A stretch of DNA of 64,000 nt from Brachycybe producta (lineage: Eukaryota > Arthropoda > Diplopoda > Playtdesmida > Andrognathidae), in contig JAUPFP010000008.1 of NCBI GenBank assembly GCA_036925085.1, forward strand, positions 5,656,277 through 5,720,276, read 5' to 3'. The position numbers and the translations under genes are program-made. The notes under the pieces were generated by a model that made no database searches, had not been told where the DNA came from, and saw only the letters and a list, made by a program, of their open reading frames with translations. This document shows, one piece after another, positions 1 to 12,200 of this stretch; position 1 is the first letter of the stretch, and each line of letters opens with the position of its first letter.

Positions 1-1641
1 CCACGAATTGGCCATTCTCTACAATGACCAGTACTATTTTTTTGACACCTATTTCATTCTTCTTAATTCTCAAATCTTTATAAATCTGATAAGAAAAAAG
101 CAATTGAGACTGATCGGTTGATTGAATTCTCAGATCTGTTTTAGAAAACCACCACGCTTCTCTCGCATTCAAAGTGACCGGTTCAGACGATAGGGTCAAT
201 ATCTTCAAGAATATAGATCGCGAGACGTACAATGCCATCCGTCAAACTGTCATCGACATGGTGCTGGCCACCGATATGAATAGACACTTTGAATATTTAT
301 CAAAAGTTGTCAACATCTGCACAAAACCGGCACCAAGAGACGGTGACTTCATATCAGATGAGGTTAAAAATACACAACAAAATTGTTATTCGCATACAAA
401 TAGTATTTCGTAAAACTCAAGAGACTAAACTATTATTTTTTGTTGTTGTTGAAGATGCCGAGAGAAGCAGTGGACTTGAATGCTCTGTGTGAAAACGAAA
501 GAATGGATGCCATTCAAGCGGTCAAGCGCATTGTCATCAAATGTGCCGATGTTTCAAATCCAGTTCGGCCACTACACTTATGCAAGGAGTGGGCCGACAG
601 AATTGCGGAAGAATATTTCTCGCAAGTAATTAATTATCTTAACTTTTTTTTTTACTAAACTCAGCAACAGCTATATGAACTTATGACATGCCATTGGTCA
701 AACTGAACCGAGATTCACTGTACTTTGTAAGCAACCGTGAAGACTCTGCTGACCGAGTGACAAGCGTCCAATAGTAGTATGCAAACTGCATTGTCCAAAC
801 CAGAAATTAAACCAAATAAAATAATTTTTCAGTATGCCTTAATGCTTCTTCTAGGATTCATTGTCAGAAAAAATATATGAATTTCATGACTTTCATTCAC
901 AAAATTCTTTAGAAGTTAAATCCAGTGGTAACTAAATTACCAGAGATACTCATCTGTTTATGTTTGTACAGTACATGTCAATACAATATAAGCAAGCATT
1001 TCTTAGTATGTAGCACCATTTGTCTTATATAATTGTTTGTACATTGTATAATTTTTTCACACGTGTCATAGAAAACATTTATTTCAGTACGCCTGGTAGT
1101 ACACATAACTTTTAGATGTGGGCTATCAGTTTTTACAACATAATGAAAAAATAATATTTGCAAGCAATTATAGTATACTACTCCTTCAGGTAAATTTTGA
1201 GAAATCCATTGGTTTTCCTAATAGCAATCTCGCTTGTCTATTTGAAATATTAAGACAGATGAAGAAAAGAAACTTGGGCTTCCGATTGTAATGCCACATT
1301 TCGATCGAATTTCGTGCTGTGTACCTAAAACCCAAACGGGTTTTATTGACCTGGTCATCGAGGAGATGTTTAAAGTTTTAGACAGTAAGTATTTTGTATG
1401 GATATTGTTTGTCAACTCAAGATAACTGGTTGTTTCGTTTAAATGAGTTAGCCTTACGTAATTTTATGTTTTATGAGCCATAACTTTAAATAAAGCTAAA
1501 ATTAATTTTTTTTTCTATTTAGCTTTTGTGTCTGTTCCTGAACTTATGGAGCTATTGCAAGAAAACTATCAGTATTGGGAGCAACAGTTACAAAGTAGCA
1601 CCAAAGATGAACGTGAAGGGTCTGAAGAATCAGGAAAATAA
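1..1641 (+). CDS. PDE8: PDE8-type cAMP-specific phosphodiesterase, 3' part of gene (last five coding exons)
   Basis: C-terminal 225 residues of a class I cyclic nucleotide phosphodiesterase, spliced from exons 1-30, 134-362, 455-625, 1255-1384 and 1523-1641. All four introns are GT-AG and keep frame; the stop is TAA at 1639-1641. Seen in order: HELAILYND, then [12 protein letters not shown], the [14 protein letters not shown] helix, [12 protein letters not shown] with the Asp expected to bind metal, [24 protein letters not shown], and [13 protein letters not shown], which supplies the invariant purine-binding Gln and neighbouring Phe clamp. The end matches the PDE8 pattern ([11 protein letters not shown]...YWE) better than PDE4 or PDE7. 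Family knowledge: PDE8 hydrolyses cAMP with high affinity and is insensitive to IBMX. The N-terminal REC/PAS regions and the HNxxHAxDV metal site lie outside the window. Introns are short (103, 92, 629 and 138 bp). No break is seen, so the gene looks functional. Confidence 0.93.
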
Positions 1642-2453
1642 CAATTTTAACGAAAATATGATGATCATTACTAGTTATCTATAATTTGAATGTGTATCAA
1701 AAGCAGGAGAGATGAGGCTAAAGAAAATCTGCAAAAAAAAAACCAATGTGATGAAATTCATTTCCGTTATAACATGTTCAAATACTCCGAGCAGAGAGAT
1801 TGAAAAAAAAAAACGATATTACAAAAAACGTGTAGAAATTTGTGAGGGGGTTTTTGTGCAATACCAAAAACAACAAGGAATAGAGAACAAAAATACATAT
1901 CCATTTATTAAAAACAGAAATTACTGCTGTAAATTAGAAACTTATTTAAAGGACTTGAATCACACACACATACTGTAGTTGTTAAATTACTGTGGTCATC
2001 TAACATCAGGGTATTTGAAAATAATACAAGTTCATATAAATATAAACATATATATTTCATTATAAAAAATGTTCCCCATTTAAAAACCAGTATCACTACT
2101 TTTTTTTAAAAAAAATATAAAGAAAAACAAAATTCATAGGAAATTCACATTCATTATTTGTCTGATTTATTTTCTAATGAGAACAAATAGTTTCATATTT
2201 GTTCTTTGAAGCATTATTGCTAACTTAACAGGATTGAGTTTTGTACAAATTAAAAAAAGACGTCCTATGTGTTTTCATTGTATTTAAACCCAAAAAAAAA
2301 ACAAATAGCAAAGTATGCTTGCCACATCATAAGAAGAAACTTGTGACGCCAGAGGGGTTGTCATAAAATTTCGAATTTTTGCATTTAGTCTGATAGAAAG
2401 ACGTTCTCAATAGTTTAAAAACAAAAGGGTTCCTGTATTTTTTGTTATTAGTA

Positions 2454-2757
2454 CTAGGACTCGAATTTTTATATCATACCAAGCAAATGGTTCCTCTTCA
2501 TCTGTGGCCTAAGAACCAAATGTAAAGTAAAAATCAAGCTTAACTCAGCCCAAAATTCATGTTTTTTTTCAATACAACACATAAATTAAAGGCTAGCACT
2601 CTAGTTGATAAATGATGGTAACCAGATATCTAACTTCTGACCAGTCTTTTTGAGCATAATTGCAGTTGCCCTAATGATGATGATTACTTCACAATTGACA
2701 CTTTGACCACAAATTGAGAAACAATTGCTTGATATTGCATAAAAGTCCGATTCCTAG
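2454..2757. repeat. Foldback element with CTAGGA(C/A)TCG-type ends (family F, copy 1)
   Basis: The left arm (from 2454, CTAGGACTCGAATTTTTAT, then AAGCAAATGGTTCCTC) is the imperfect reverse complement of the right arm, which ends at 2757. TTATTA lies just outside on both sides (2445-2450 and 2758-2763), so a target duplication is possible but is separated from the left arm by three bases. Related arms occur at 63057-63140 and 63389-63714. No coding capacity. It looks like a non-autonomous DNA transposon; the superfamily is undetermined. Confidence 0.55.
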
Positions 2758-3526
2758 TTATTACCACGTTTTATTAGACAAAATGACATAAATCAACCAT
2801 CTCAAGCTTCTTCTTACGATGAGGCAGGTTCAAAAAAATTTCTGAATATGCAGTGTACATTAATTGACGTTAAAATGAAGAGAGAAAAAATGTAAATTGT
2901 CTGTTGTTGTTCAATGTCCAAATGCATAATTGATTTTAAGAAAACATAAAATTAAATGTCAAAAGAAAGTAATATTGAAATTTTTAATGGTTGTTCCTCA
3001 AAAAATTGTTTTGTATGAATTTTCTTTGGTAAATATATTTGATATCCGATTGATATATACATTATTAAGAAGATAAGACTCTTAAAAAATTGTCATCAAT
3101 TGTTTATTAGATTTGATTGAAGTTTTATTTTAAAACAATTAATATGTGCTTCCGGTCTTTGTAAGTTTATATCATTACTTCCACTCGAGACTCACCCGTC
3201 AATATTTTTTAAATTCAACAAAAAGATATTTTTTTAAGTTTGCAACAACAAAAATATGTATGGTTCCGTTTAAGAAACTTATTTTTTAATGAAAACAATT
3301 CATAAATAATTCCTTTTTTTTCTTTCTTAATGTATTTACAAGAATAAGGTGTGTTATTGAAATTGTGTTATCTGTAAATATAAATTCTTATATAATTTAC
3401 AGTATAACAATGTTGTTTATTTTAAAACTGTCGAGAATTTATACTCTTAAGACGATTTACAATCAGCTGTTAATCTAACCATATCCATTCTGTCTTTTAG
3501 AAGCAACGTGAAGAATTTAAAAAAAT

Positions 3527-3720
3527 GTTTTAGAAACTAGAAGAGTAAACGAATCAATTTTCATGTTCATATCTTTAAACTAAACTTCTTATAATGAAAA
3601 TCAAAAATTGAAAAAATGTTTTTTTTATTATTTAATTATCATCTTTAAAAAAGGTTGAAAAATATGGCCATTTTCAAACTGCCATCCAACGATTCAGTTA
3701 CTATTCTAGTTTCTAAAACA
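3527..3720. repeat. Foldback MITE with TTTTAGAAACTAGAAGAGTA ends (family G)
   Basis: The left terminus TTTTAGAAACTAGAAGAGTA is mirrored on the right by ACTATTCTAGTTTCTAAAA, giving inverted ends of about 25-28 bp around an AT-rich core. Further termini of the same family lie at 24192, 27796, 27917, 28190, 48996, 49170, 49266 and 61655. No open reading frame. The target duplication is unclear. Confidence 0.65.
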
Positions 3721-4792
3721 CAATAAAAAAATTTCATAATGCTGTCTCTGTAACACAGAATAAACAGAGGTATAATGAATTAACAATGAAAAAAAAATAT
3801 TAGTGGAGAGAAATTGAGTGGGAACTATCAAGAAAAAGAAACATGAAATTGTAAATGGCATAATTTTCTGCATGTCTCATTTTTATGATGTGTAAATAAT
3901 TATAAATATATATAAGTAGGTCTCTTTAAAAGTACAATATTTGTTTAAAAAAAATGAAAAAAAAATGTTTAATTTCATTTGTTTTGTGTTTGTGTGACAA
4001 AAACTTGTTGCAAAAAAAATGGTATTTGTCGTGTATTTTTATGTACCGACGTATAATAAGATTTGTTTTCAAATTGTTACTTGATGATATACTATTACTG
4101 TAAGCTCTTACTACTATCGTTGAGAAGTAATTTGTCAATTTTATGTGTTTTGTTATTAAGACATTATTATGTACATCTATGTGCTACATAAATACGTATA
4201 AAATATTTAGACTAAATTCACCAAAAAAAAAACCTCGATAAAAGTAAAGAAGAAAAAAAAAACGAAATGAAAATATTTTGTAAGGAAATTTCTCCTGCAC
4301 TTAAGATGATGATGGGCTCAACAAAAATAATTTCGGTATATTTAATAAAGTGAAATTGTAAGCCATTTTCGTAAGCAACATGTATCTCAATATTCTAATA
4401 ATGTTTCTTTAAAAAAAACTAAGCTTAAAAACATGACACAAGACAAGATTCTCTACAGCAGTAAACGTTTCCCAACACAAGAATATCAACTTTTTAAGAA
4501 ATTTAACAGAAGCGCCATATATATCTTTCAGTGCAAAGGACCATAGACATAAATTTGATCTCAATGCACAACACTTTTTTGGCCAAGTGCTTGCTCAAAC
4601 AAGTGTTAATTGTTTTTATATAAAAAAAACTGATTAAAAACACTGAGATTTTGTTTTTAGAAAAAGTTTGTCAAATAGAAATAGGCCTACATTTTGTTGG
4701 TTCAGACAATGGCTTATTTTTTATTTCAAGAATTAATCATACATAATTTTTAAAAACATATTTTAGCACATTTTGGAAGTAGAACCATATCA

Positions 4793-4868
4793 CACATTTT
4801 GTAACAATTCATTCAATAGGATTGAATGTTTTTGAGAAAAAAAAACCATTGAATTGTTACAAAATGTG
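4793..4868. repeat. Inverted repeat, arms about 19 bp
   Basis: CACATTTTGTAACAATTCA at 4793-4811 is the reverse complement of TGAATTGTTACAAAATGTG at 4850-4868. The loop contains a second small hairpin (ATTCAAT / ATTGAAT). Probably a short foldback element. Confidence 0.6.
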
Positions 4869-5679
4869 CATATTGACTGAAAATGATACTTAGAATACAA
4901 ATAGGAACTCCTGCATCCTATTTGTCAAACAAAAGATGTTATTAACAAAAAAATCCTTTCTTGCTTCTTTCTTTCTACTGATGAGAAACAAAAAAGAAAA
5001 CAAGAAAATTAAACATTTACGTTAAATTGAATATTGTGCCAACATTATCATAACAAAATGAACAGAAAAGACATTTAAAATGTAAATTATACAAACTCAG
5101 TTTGTGGTTATTACACACATCCGTTAGTGTAATTTTTTACAAACGGGCTGTTAAAAATACCTTTTGTGCTCAATTGATCATGTTAAAATGTCAACTTAAA
5201 CCAAAAATAAACTGTTTGAAATGGAGTCCGATTTATTATAAGAAGAGAGTTGTATTTTACTCGGATAAACGTTTTAAAATTGTAATTACAATAAATTGAA
5301 AACGGGAAATAATGACACATTGTTGTTTACTGGAATACAACAAAAATGTGCAACAATTGACGAAAATGACCATTTAAAATAATTTAAAATAAAAATAAAT
5401 TTAGTGCTTAATTATTTTCCGCTCTTTTTAATTTTATATAATATGTTGGTTGGCTTTTAAATACCTAGTAAAAATGAAAATCCCCGCCAAATTATGAAGA
5501 AAAAAAAAAAAAAAAAACCGTGATTTTCGCGTCAATGGACATTTTGTGCCATCTCGTGAGCGATTTTAAAAGTTTTTAGTACGTTTCATTTATAAATTAT
5601 ATAGATCATGAAATGAATTATTTGCTATGCAAAGTTTAATTTATACTGGCTGGGGCTTCAAAACTGAAACCCCATTTTT

Positions 5680-5682
<3 letters not shown>

Positions 5683-5711
<29 letters not shown>
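5683..5711. repeat. Poly(A) tract, 29 bp
   Basis: Uninterrupted A run; a second run of 18 lies at 5500-5517. Just before the longer run, 5651-5674 forms a short stem (TGGGGCTTC / GAAACCCCA). A retroposed tail is possible, but no SINE body is recognised. Confidence 0.7.
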
Positions 5712-5713
<2 letters not shown>

Positions 5714-7001
5714 AGGGCCATAAGACATTTTTCCAAATGCACACCCAATTTTAATTTATGATTAATAGATTCTAATTCATAATTGCTAATCATAATTCAA
5801 TTGTCTCACTTTTTACTTATTTGTACGAAAGAAAGAAAACTACAGATTTCTCACATCCCGTTTGAACTTAATCTGACTTCTAGATGTGACTAACTTAAAA
5901 TCCAACATTGATTTCCAAGAAACATTTCAAAATGAGTATAAAATCTAATTAATAATTTGTTTAATTTTTCTGGGTGCACGGTGCATTCATTGTGACAATT
6001 CGTGACATTGTGACATCGTCATTGTCTAAGTGCACACTTTGAATGGAAATCAAAATACATAGTATAATGCAATAATGTCCACAAGTTATTAAATAGTACA
6101 ACCACTGAGGACAACTATTAAATTTGTATATTAGGCAGATTTATTTATTTTTTTAAATAAAGCGACATTTAGTATACGAATTTCTCCATTTTAAAATAAA
6201 GTAACCCCTGATATGTTTTGTTTCATCTTTATTTCTGGTCAACTTAACATCTTTTTTTAAATGTTAGTTACATTTAAATTCACATTTCATTATCTAATGC
6301 TTTTGAGAAGAAAAAAAAACAAAAAATAACAATGATGATGAAAGGCACACGAGTCCATTAGCAAGGTATAAATGTAAAACATTATGAGATAAAAATCTTA
6401 TCAGTAAAAGAAATCAAGATAGAAACACAAGAATAGAGAGACCTATGTTTGTGTTATTCACACTTCTAAGTATGCACTTAAGATATACATCTATATTAAA
6501 AGACGAGGAAGAGAAACGAACAATAACAAAATAATGCTGTTATACTTATATCACAAGGAAATTTCTATCTCTCTCTCTGTCTCTCTATACATAGTACCTT
6601 TAAAAAGCTCACTTCAATCGCAAAGCCTATAATTAAATCCAAAAATCCATGTTATGACTTGATGGATGATAGGAGCACTTAGCTTTATATGACACACACA
6701 CATGAAAATATATACAATATATATATACACACATATAGAGAGAAAATAATATAAGGTAATACAATAAATTCAGAACGCCTAATTGACTGCGTGACGTCAT
6801 AACAATAGCTAGCTACCAAACAAAACTGCCTCAAGTGATCTATGATGGGAGCAATATACTGCTAAACTTAACTGATAATAACTAATAATTAAATTTATTA
6901 TTATAAAACTACAATTGTACTAATTATCTATTAAATATATAAAACACAAAAAATGATCTTTAAAAATATTATTAATTTGTTTTAAAATTTTATATTTGTA
7001 A

Positions 7002-7194
7002 GGGCTGGAACACACAGACCACTTTCGATGGTCGATTTCGATAGCAAAATGAAGTTGTAAGTGGCTGCAATGTGATTGCAACCACCTGTATTTTTTTTAT
7101 AGGAAGATTCGAAGTGGTCGGTTTTGGCGACAACCAGACTTCATTTTGTAGTCGAAATAGATCACCAATAGTGTTTTGTGTGTACCAATTACCC
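7002..7194. mobile_element. PIF/Harbinger-like MITE, TAA target duplication (family H1, copy 1)
   Basis: GGGCTGGAACACACAGACCA at the left end is matched by the inverted right end (TGTGTGTACCAATTACCC). The direct repeat TAA is present on both sides (6999-7001, 7195-7197). A 3-bp TWA duplication with G-rich ends is the hallmark of PIF/Harbinger elements. Non-autonomous, 193 bp. A second copy lies at 48149-48318. Confidence 0.65.
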
Positions 7195-7197
7195 TAA

Positions 7198-9096
7198 ATG
7201 AAAAAAAAAAGATGAGTAAAATTTATTTATTTTCATTTTGAAAATGTCATAATAAGTTTTGTTAAAGGTATATGGTATTAGAATCTATGTTAAAGGTACG
7301 AGCTCGTATTTAGTTTATTTTTTAAAAACAGTTTTGCCGAAGTTTTGCCAGTTGTTTCCGAAATTATGAACAACCAGAGTTCGAGAGACGTTTTTCAAGT
7401 GAAATTAAACCTAAATATAAAAAAATATTTGTTCTTAATTTCCAAAGTTTTATTTCTTTGCGTAACACAAAGAAATAACATAAAATTTAGATAAGAGATT
7501 AAACTAAATGAAAAAAAAAATTAATACAATCTATAAGTAGGTCTAAAAAACATGGGTCCACTAATTACTAATTAGATAATAAAAGAAGGTGCACATAAAA
7601 AATAAGATGAAAAACTATGTCATGGTTCTTTTTGTATTTAAGAACAACAGATGAAGAGAAAGAGAAAAGAAACAAAAGCTAAGAGAAAAACCTTGTCTGC
7701 CCACATTTTAAAAAGAAGTGTTTGTCCACCTATTAATTAAGTTGGCCTACTATAAAGTGCCGCCATTGTAATAGGTATAACACCGGGTGTCAGGAGGAGG
7801 AGGAGGAGGAGGAGGTAGGTGCATGGTAAGGTGGTAGGTGGTCAGCAAAGCAACCGTCTCTCACTCACAAATAAGAAAATAAAATAACAAAACATTTCAT
7901 TCTAATAATGTATACTACTACTGCTATATACCAACAGGTATATCAACATCAACAAGAGTTCAAATACATCTTCATTGGTTTGTAATCAAACGTTTCAAAA
8001 GAGCGGCAAAACACATTTACTTGAGCCCGCATTTTGATATTCCAGTACGTGTTACAGTCAAAACCCGAATTCAAGCAAAACGTTTTAGGACCAGTTAATA
8101 AGTGAAATGCACCAATGAAATCCAGAAAAAAAACATTTCGAACCTAACCTAATCTAACATACATGTAACATTCTAACCAGATCTTCTATCCTCTCCCTAA
8201 CTTAGGCTAATAAAATGATAAGTATGTTGCACAGATGCACATATGCTGCATAATAGAATGTTAGTTGCTGCTACCTAGATATTGTTAGACAAAAATGCGC
8301 CCAAATTAAGTTTCTCTTGACAGTGATCACTCAAAGGTGACGACATTTCATCTCTGATACAATGGTCTTATTGTTCCGACTTTTTCTGAGAAAGTGACCA
8401 GTGGCTTATGGTCACTGAACTTTCGAATTGAACCTGTTTTTGGTGGTAGTATATAGATGCTTTTACTTCAATCAATTCTCACTAAATATATTCTTGTTAC
8501 AAAATTCTAATGTACAAATGGTAGTGGGTGACATTTTCAAAATGTGCTGAAAATATATTTGTAATCTGTGTTAACAGATATAGCAACATGCAGCTGGACA
8601 TTTATGCAATCCTGGAATTCGAGAAACAAAATAGATCATTCTCCAGGAATTCTGGGGAACTTTTCATCACATTGTTATGTCAATTGTTTGTTCTTCCGGT
8701 AATTCTCTTATTTTTCATTCTTTTTCACAGTATCCTAGAACACAAAAAAATGGTGATACCCTAAAAAGTATACTAGTACCAATCTGTGCAAAGAAATGAA
8801 CTCTGCTTTGGTCGTTATATCTGTTGCAGAGTATTGCAGTGGTACTGCACCATAGGCCCAAAGTTTAATTATTTTTTATTTCATTTCATAAATTTATTAA
8901 TAATAGCAGATACACCTGTACAGTATTTACTGTAATCTATGTGTAATTCTAATACAAAAATCAAGCCATAATACCTGTTGCAAACTAAACAGGTAATGGA
9001 GTTGCAACACCACTGAGGCCACCTATGGTTGTTCCTGCACATCAAACTGGTTATTTCTGTCACTGCATTAGAAACGTCACTTCACTTATAAGTTTA
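7198..9096. other. AT-rich intergenic stretch, nothing coding
   Basis: No conserved-looking reading frame. It contains an (AGG)8 microsatellite at 7792-7815. The frame near 8528-8764 is a hydrophobic, low-information translation without homology that I recognise. Confidence 0.6.
7792..7815. repeat. (AGG)8 microsatellite
   Basis: Perfect trinucleotide repeat, directly visible. Confidence 0.95.
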
Positions 9097-9265
9097 GGGC
9101 CACGCTTACGTTCTGGTCGCAATGCTGGGTTAGATGAATTCTAATGTAGCTGGCCCTGCTTGTGACCAGCGAGAAGCATGGCTGTCTACATTAGAAATTA
9201 TGCATGACAGCATTGCTACTGGGTAGTGGTAATCGTGTTGCCGCGGCCAGAACGCGATCGTGGCC
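9097..9265. mobile_element. PIF/Harbinger-like MITE, TTA target duplication (family H2)
   Basis: Inverted ends: GGGCCACGCTTACGTTCTGG on the left, and on the right the reverse complement reads GGCCACGATCGCGTTCTGG. TTA flanks both sides (9094-9096, 9266-9268). CpG-rich compared with its surroundings. The 8-mer CTTATAAG also occurs just outside both ends (9085-9092, 9275-9282), which may be chance or part of an older nested structure. Confidence 0.6.
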
Positions 9266-12200
9266 TTAAACTAACTTATAAGGAAACCGAAAACATCAGC
9301 ATTTTCAAATGCCTCTCACGAAATATCATCAAACAACTTTTAGTTTTTGACATTTTCAAATGCACCTCAACTTTAAAACTAGTTTTCATCAAAGTCGGTT
9401 TTTGACTGTAACATAGACACCTATCCACCTCCAACCACCTACCTTCTTATGAGGTATGAATTAAACGTTACAAACTTAAGTGCACAAAAAAATTCTTAAG
9501 TGAGATATATAAAAAAAACCCTTCTATATTTCGTGTAATTAAGAGCCGGTTTATATATACGACATTAAAATGTTGATGTTAAAAAAACACTAAATGAAAA
9601 TAAGAACTCGCATGTGAGTCCATGGCCACAATTGAAATGCGGCAACAACAACTTAATCATAATTAGAGACAAGGTTTAAAACATTTTTTTTAAATAATTA
9701 AAAAGAAAACTCCTTTTTGCTACAAACATTTGTGAGTTTTCTCACCACCATCACCCACCACCAACAAAAACAACAACATCAACTTTCTCTCTCGATTAAA
9801 AACAATAACAAAAAGTCAATTTTTGTTATAAAAAATCTTTAAGCATAAAAGTATATCAAAATAGCAAAATGAATGCAAAAAATTGTTGTCGCCAAATTAA
9901 ATCAACACTCCCAAATTCAAGAAGCCATGAAAATGTATCCAAAAGAACCCATTTTCTGTCTGTCTCTCTTTTGAATATTTAATCTTAAAAGAAAATGCAA
10001 ATTAATTATTTGTTTTCTAAACACATCATCAGCAAAACAAAAATGACATAAATAATTAAACGAAAACAAAAGCCAATTAACAATTGTTTTCTGTTGTTTA
10101 GTTCAAAAATGACATATATGAAAAGCTGTAGGCCTACCACAGAATAGGAAATAACATCAGAAACAAATTTCCAGTCTAAAACTTATATAGAAGCACAATA
10201 TTAATAAATAGGCAACAACAAAAATGAAAGTGATTTGAGTTTAATTAAATTGATGAGTTGGACGTGGGAGTATTTCAAAGGTTTTGCATTTGCAGCACAT
10301 CATTTAGGTTAATGGAGACAGAGAGGATTTTAGTTGAGAGTAAATCAAGCAAATGTATGCCGCTTTTTTTTTTGTTGAGGACAATAGATGTCCATCTTAT
10401 AAAGTTGTCAACGAATAATAATAATCAAAATACGAGACACACCAACTCCCTCTTTTTTCCCCCCTTCCCCTTCAGTTATGTGACTTCTTTGTGATCCATA
10501 CATTGCCCTTCCATAATATAGTTTAGTCTTTAGAAGACTAGAAGTGTCATGTACCATAGAAAAGAGAAACTGGATTCTAAATCATATAGGACACAAATGA
10601 CATCAAATAACACTGAATACTTGGATATTGTATTTATAAGCTTGTAACCCATTGAAGAAAAAAAATATTGAGCTATGAAAAAAGGGATTTAGGTTTGAAA
10701 AAGGGGAAATCAGAGTTCTATATACGGGAAAAAATGGTTTGTTGAAGTTACCACGGCGTTTGCTCTTTGTTTAATATGTTGAATGATATGCATAATTAGT
10801 GCATAAAAATTTAATAAATTAATTTTAATTAATTCTACAATTCGCATTTGGTCTTAGACACTATCGGTACTCAACCTAAAAACTAGCCTTCACCATCAAC
10901 TCTCGTTGTCACTTGAGAGGTTTAGTTTTTTTTCCTTCATATTTTACTAAAAATGTTAAAACTGTCATCAGTCCAGGGGCAAACTGCCTTATTGGGCAAT
11001 CTGTCATTTAACCCAATTGGCCATTTAGTTTGAGCCAGATTTTTTTTCCATTAAGGGCCGATTTTATGGTGAAACTCGATTAAAACTTAAAAGCCGCTTA
11101 AGAAAAAGAACATAGAACTGATGTTTTTTAATAATAGAAAATATAAAGTAAAATGACGACATTTTTTGTGAAAAAAAAAAAGAAAATGTTTTTCAAAAAA
11201 TAAATTTACTGGTTGCTCGCTACGCTCGTTGACAGTTAGTGTAAAACGGCAAAAGAAATTAACACGTTTATTGTTGGCAAAAAATAATAGACTCATATTA
11301 AATCTTGGGTTGAGTTTTAGGCATTTTTCGAGTTCCATACTTTTCAGGCAATGTAAATATAATTTTTTCATGCCGTTCTTTATGATTTTAAAAATTTTAC
11401 AAAAATACTCTCGTAAATCATTTGAATCGGATAAAAAAAGAAAATGCAAGAACTTGGAAACATACACCCTGTATATTAGTGGTAAAAGCTGCAGGGTCTT
11501 ATTTGTGGTTTTTAGGGGTAGACAGATGAATCACATGTTGGCCCAGATTAGTATATATGGAACTCTGAATCACCTATTGGAAACAGGCTTTATTATTACA
11601 TTTTCTAGTTTTTCATCAATGCAAAAAAAGAGACTTGAATCAGTCAGTCAGTCCTATGTCCTCTCATAAAAATATTTCTTGTGCCACAATATGCAAGAAG
11701 AAAAGTTTGAATTACCAGTATACTGGTACAGTAGATACATGTATAGACCTCCTACACATGTAGCATTATTATTATTAAAATATTATTATTGTTATTCTCA
11801 AAGGAAGCTATAAAAATAAAGCTTCCATTGGGTTTCGTAGAAAATGAAGATCACAAAAATTCTTAGTTAGGCCTATACAATATATTTCAATATAATACAC
11901 ATTAAATTTTTCATCAGAAAACTAATCAAGTTGATAATCTTTTTTTTTTTTTCATTCCACTTTTGACTGTCAAGAACATAAAGATTACAGCAAAAACATC
12001 ATCTTGGATAATAGATGTGGATAACTTTAAAGGTTTTGATACTTTAATAAATACAAAATTAACAAATCTGTACTGAAATAGTATAAAGTATAAGATCTCT
12101 TAATAATTCTTTTCTTTCAATGAGTTTTACAATTTGTAACTTTTAAAACAGACCCTATAAATATTAAGTAATTTACAATGAAATAAACTACAGCTTTGTA

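Larger units (their letters stand above)
1642..6998. other. PDE8 3' flank and AT-rich intergenic DNA
   Basis: The beginning must contain the PDE8 3' UTR, but its end cannot be fixed. An AATAAA is at 3722, another near 3759 and another near 4345; all are ordinary in sequence this AT-rich. No open frame here looks coding. The stretch holds the repeats listed separately at 2445-2763, 3527-3720 and 4793-4868, plus homopolymer A runs at 5500-5517 and 5683-5711. Confidence 0.6.

Noticed and set aside
1255-1258. Alternative PDE8 acceptor at ACAG (exon starting 1259)
   Set aside because: It would shift the frame; the acceptor at 1253-1254 keeps FSQ-TDEEKK in frame and matches the family.
11229-11669. 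146-codon open frame
   Set aside because: No recognised domain, opposite-strand frame also open, K/F-rich composition typical of AT-rich non-coding DNA.
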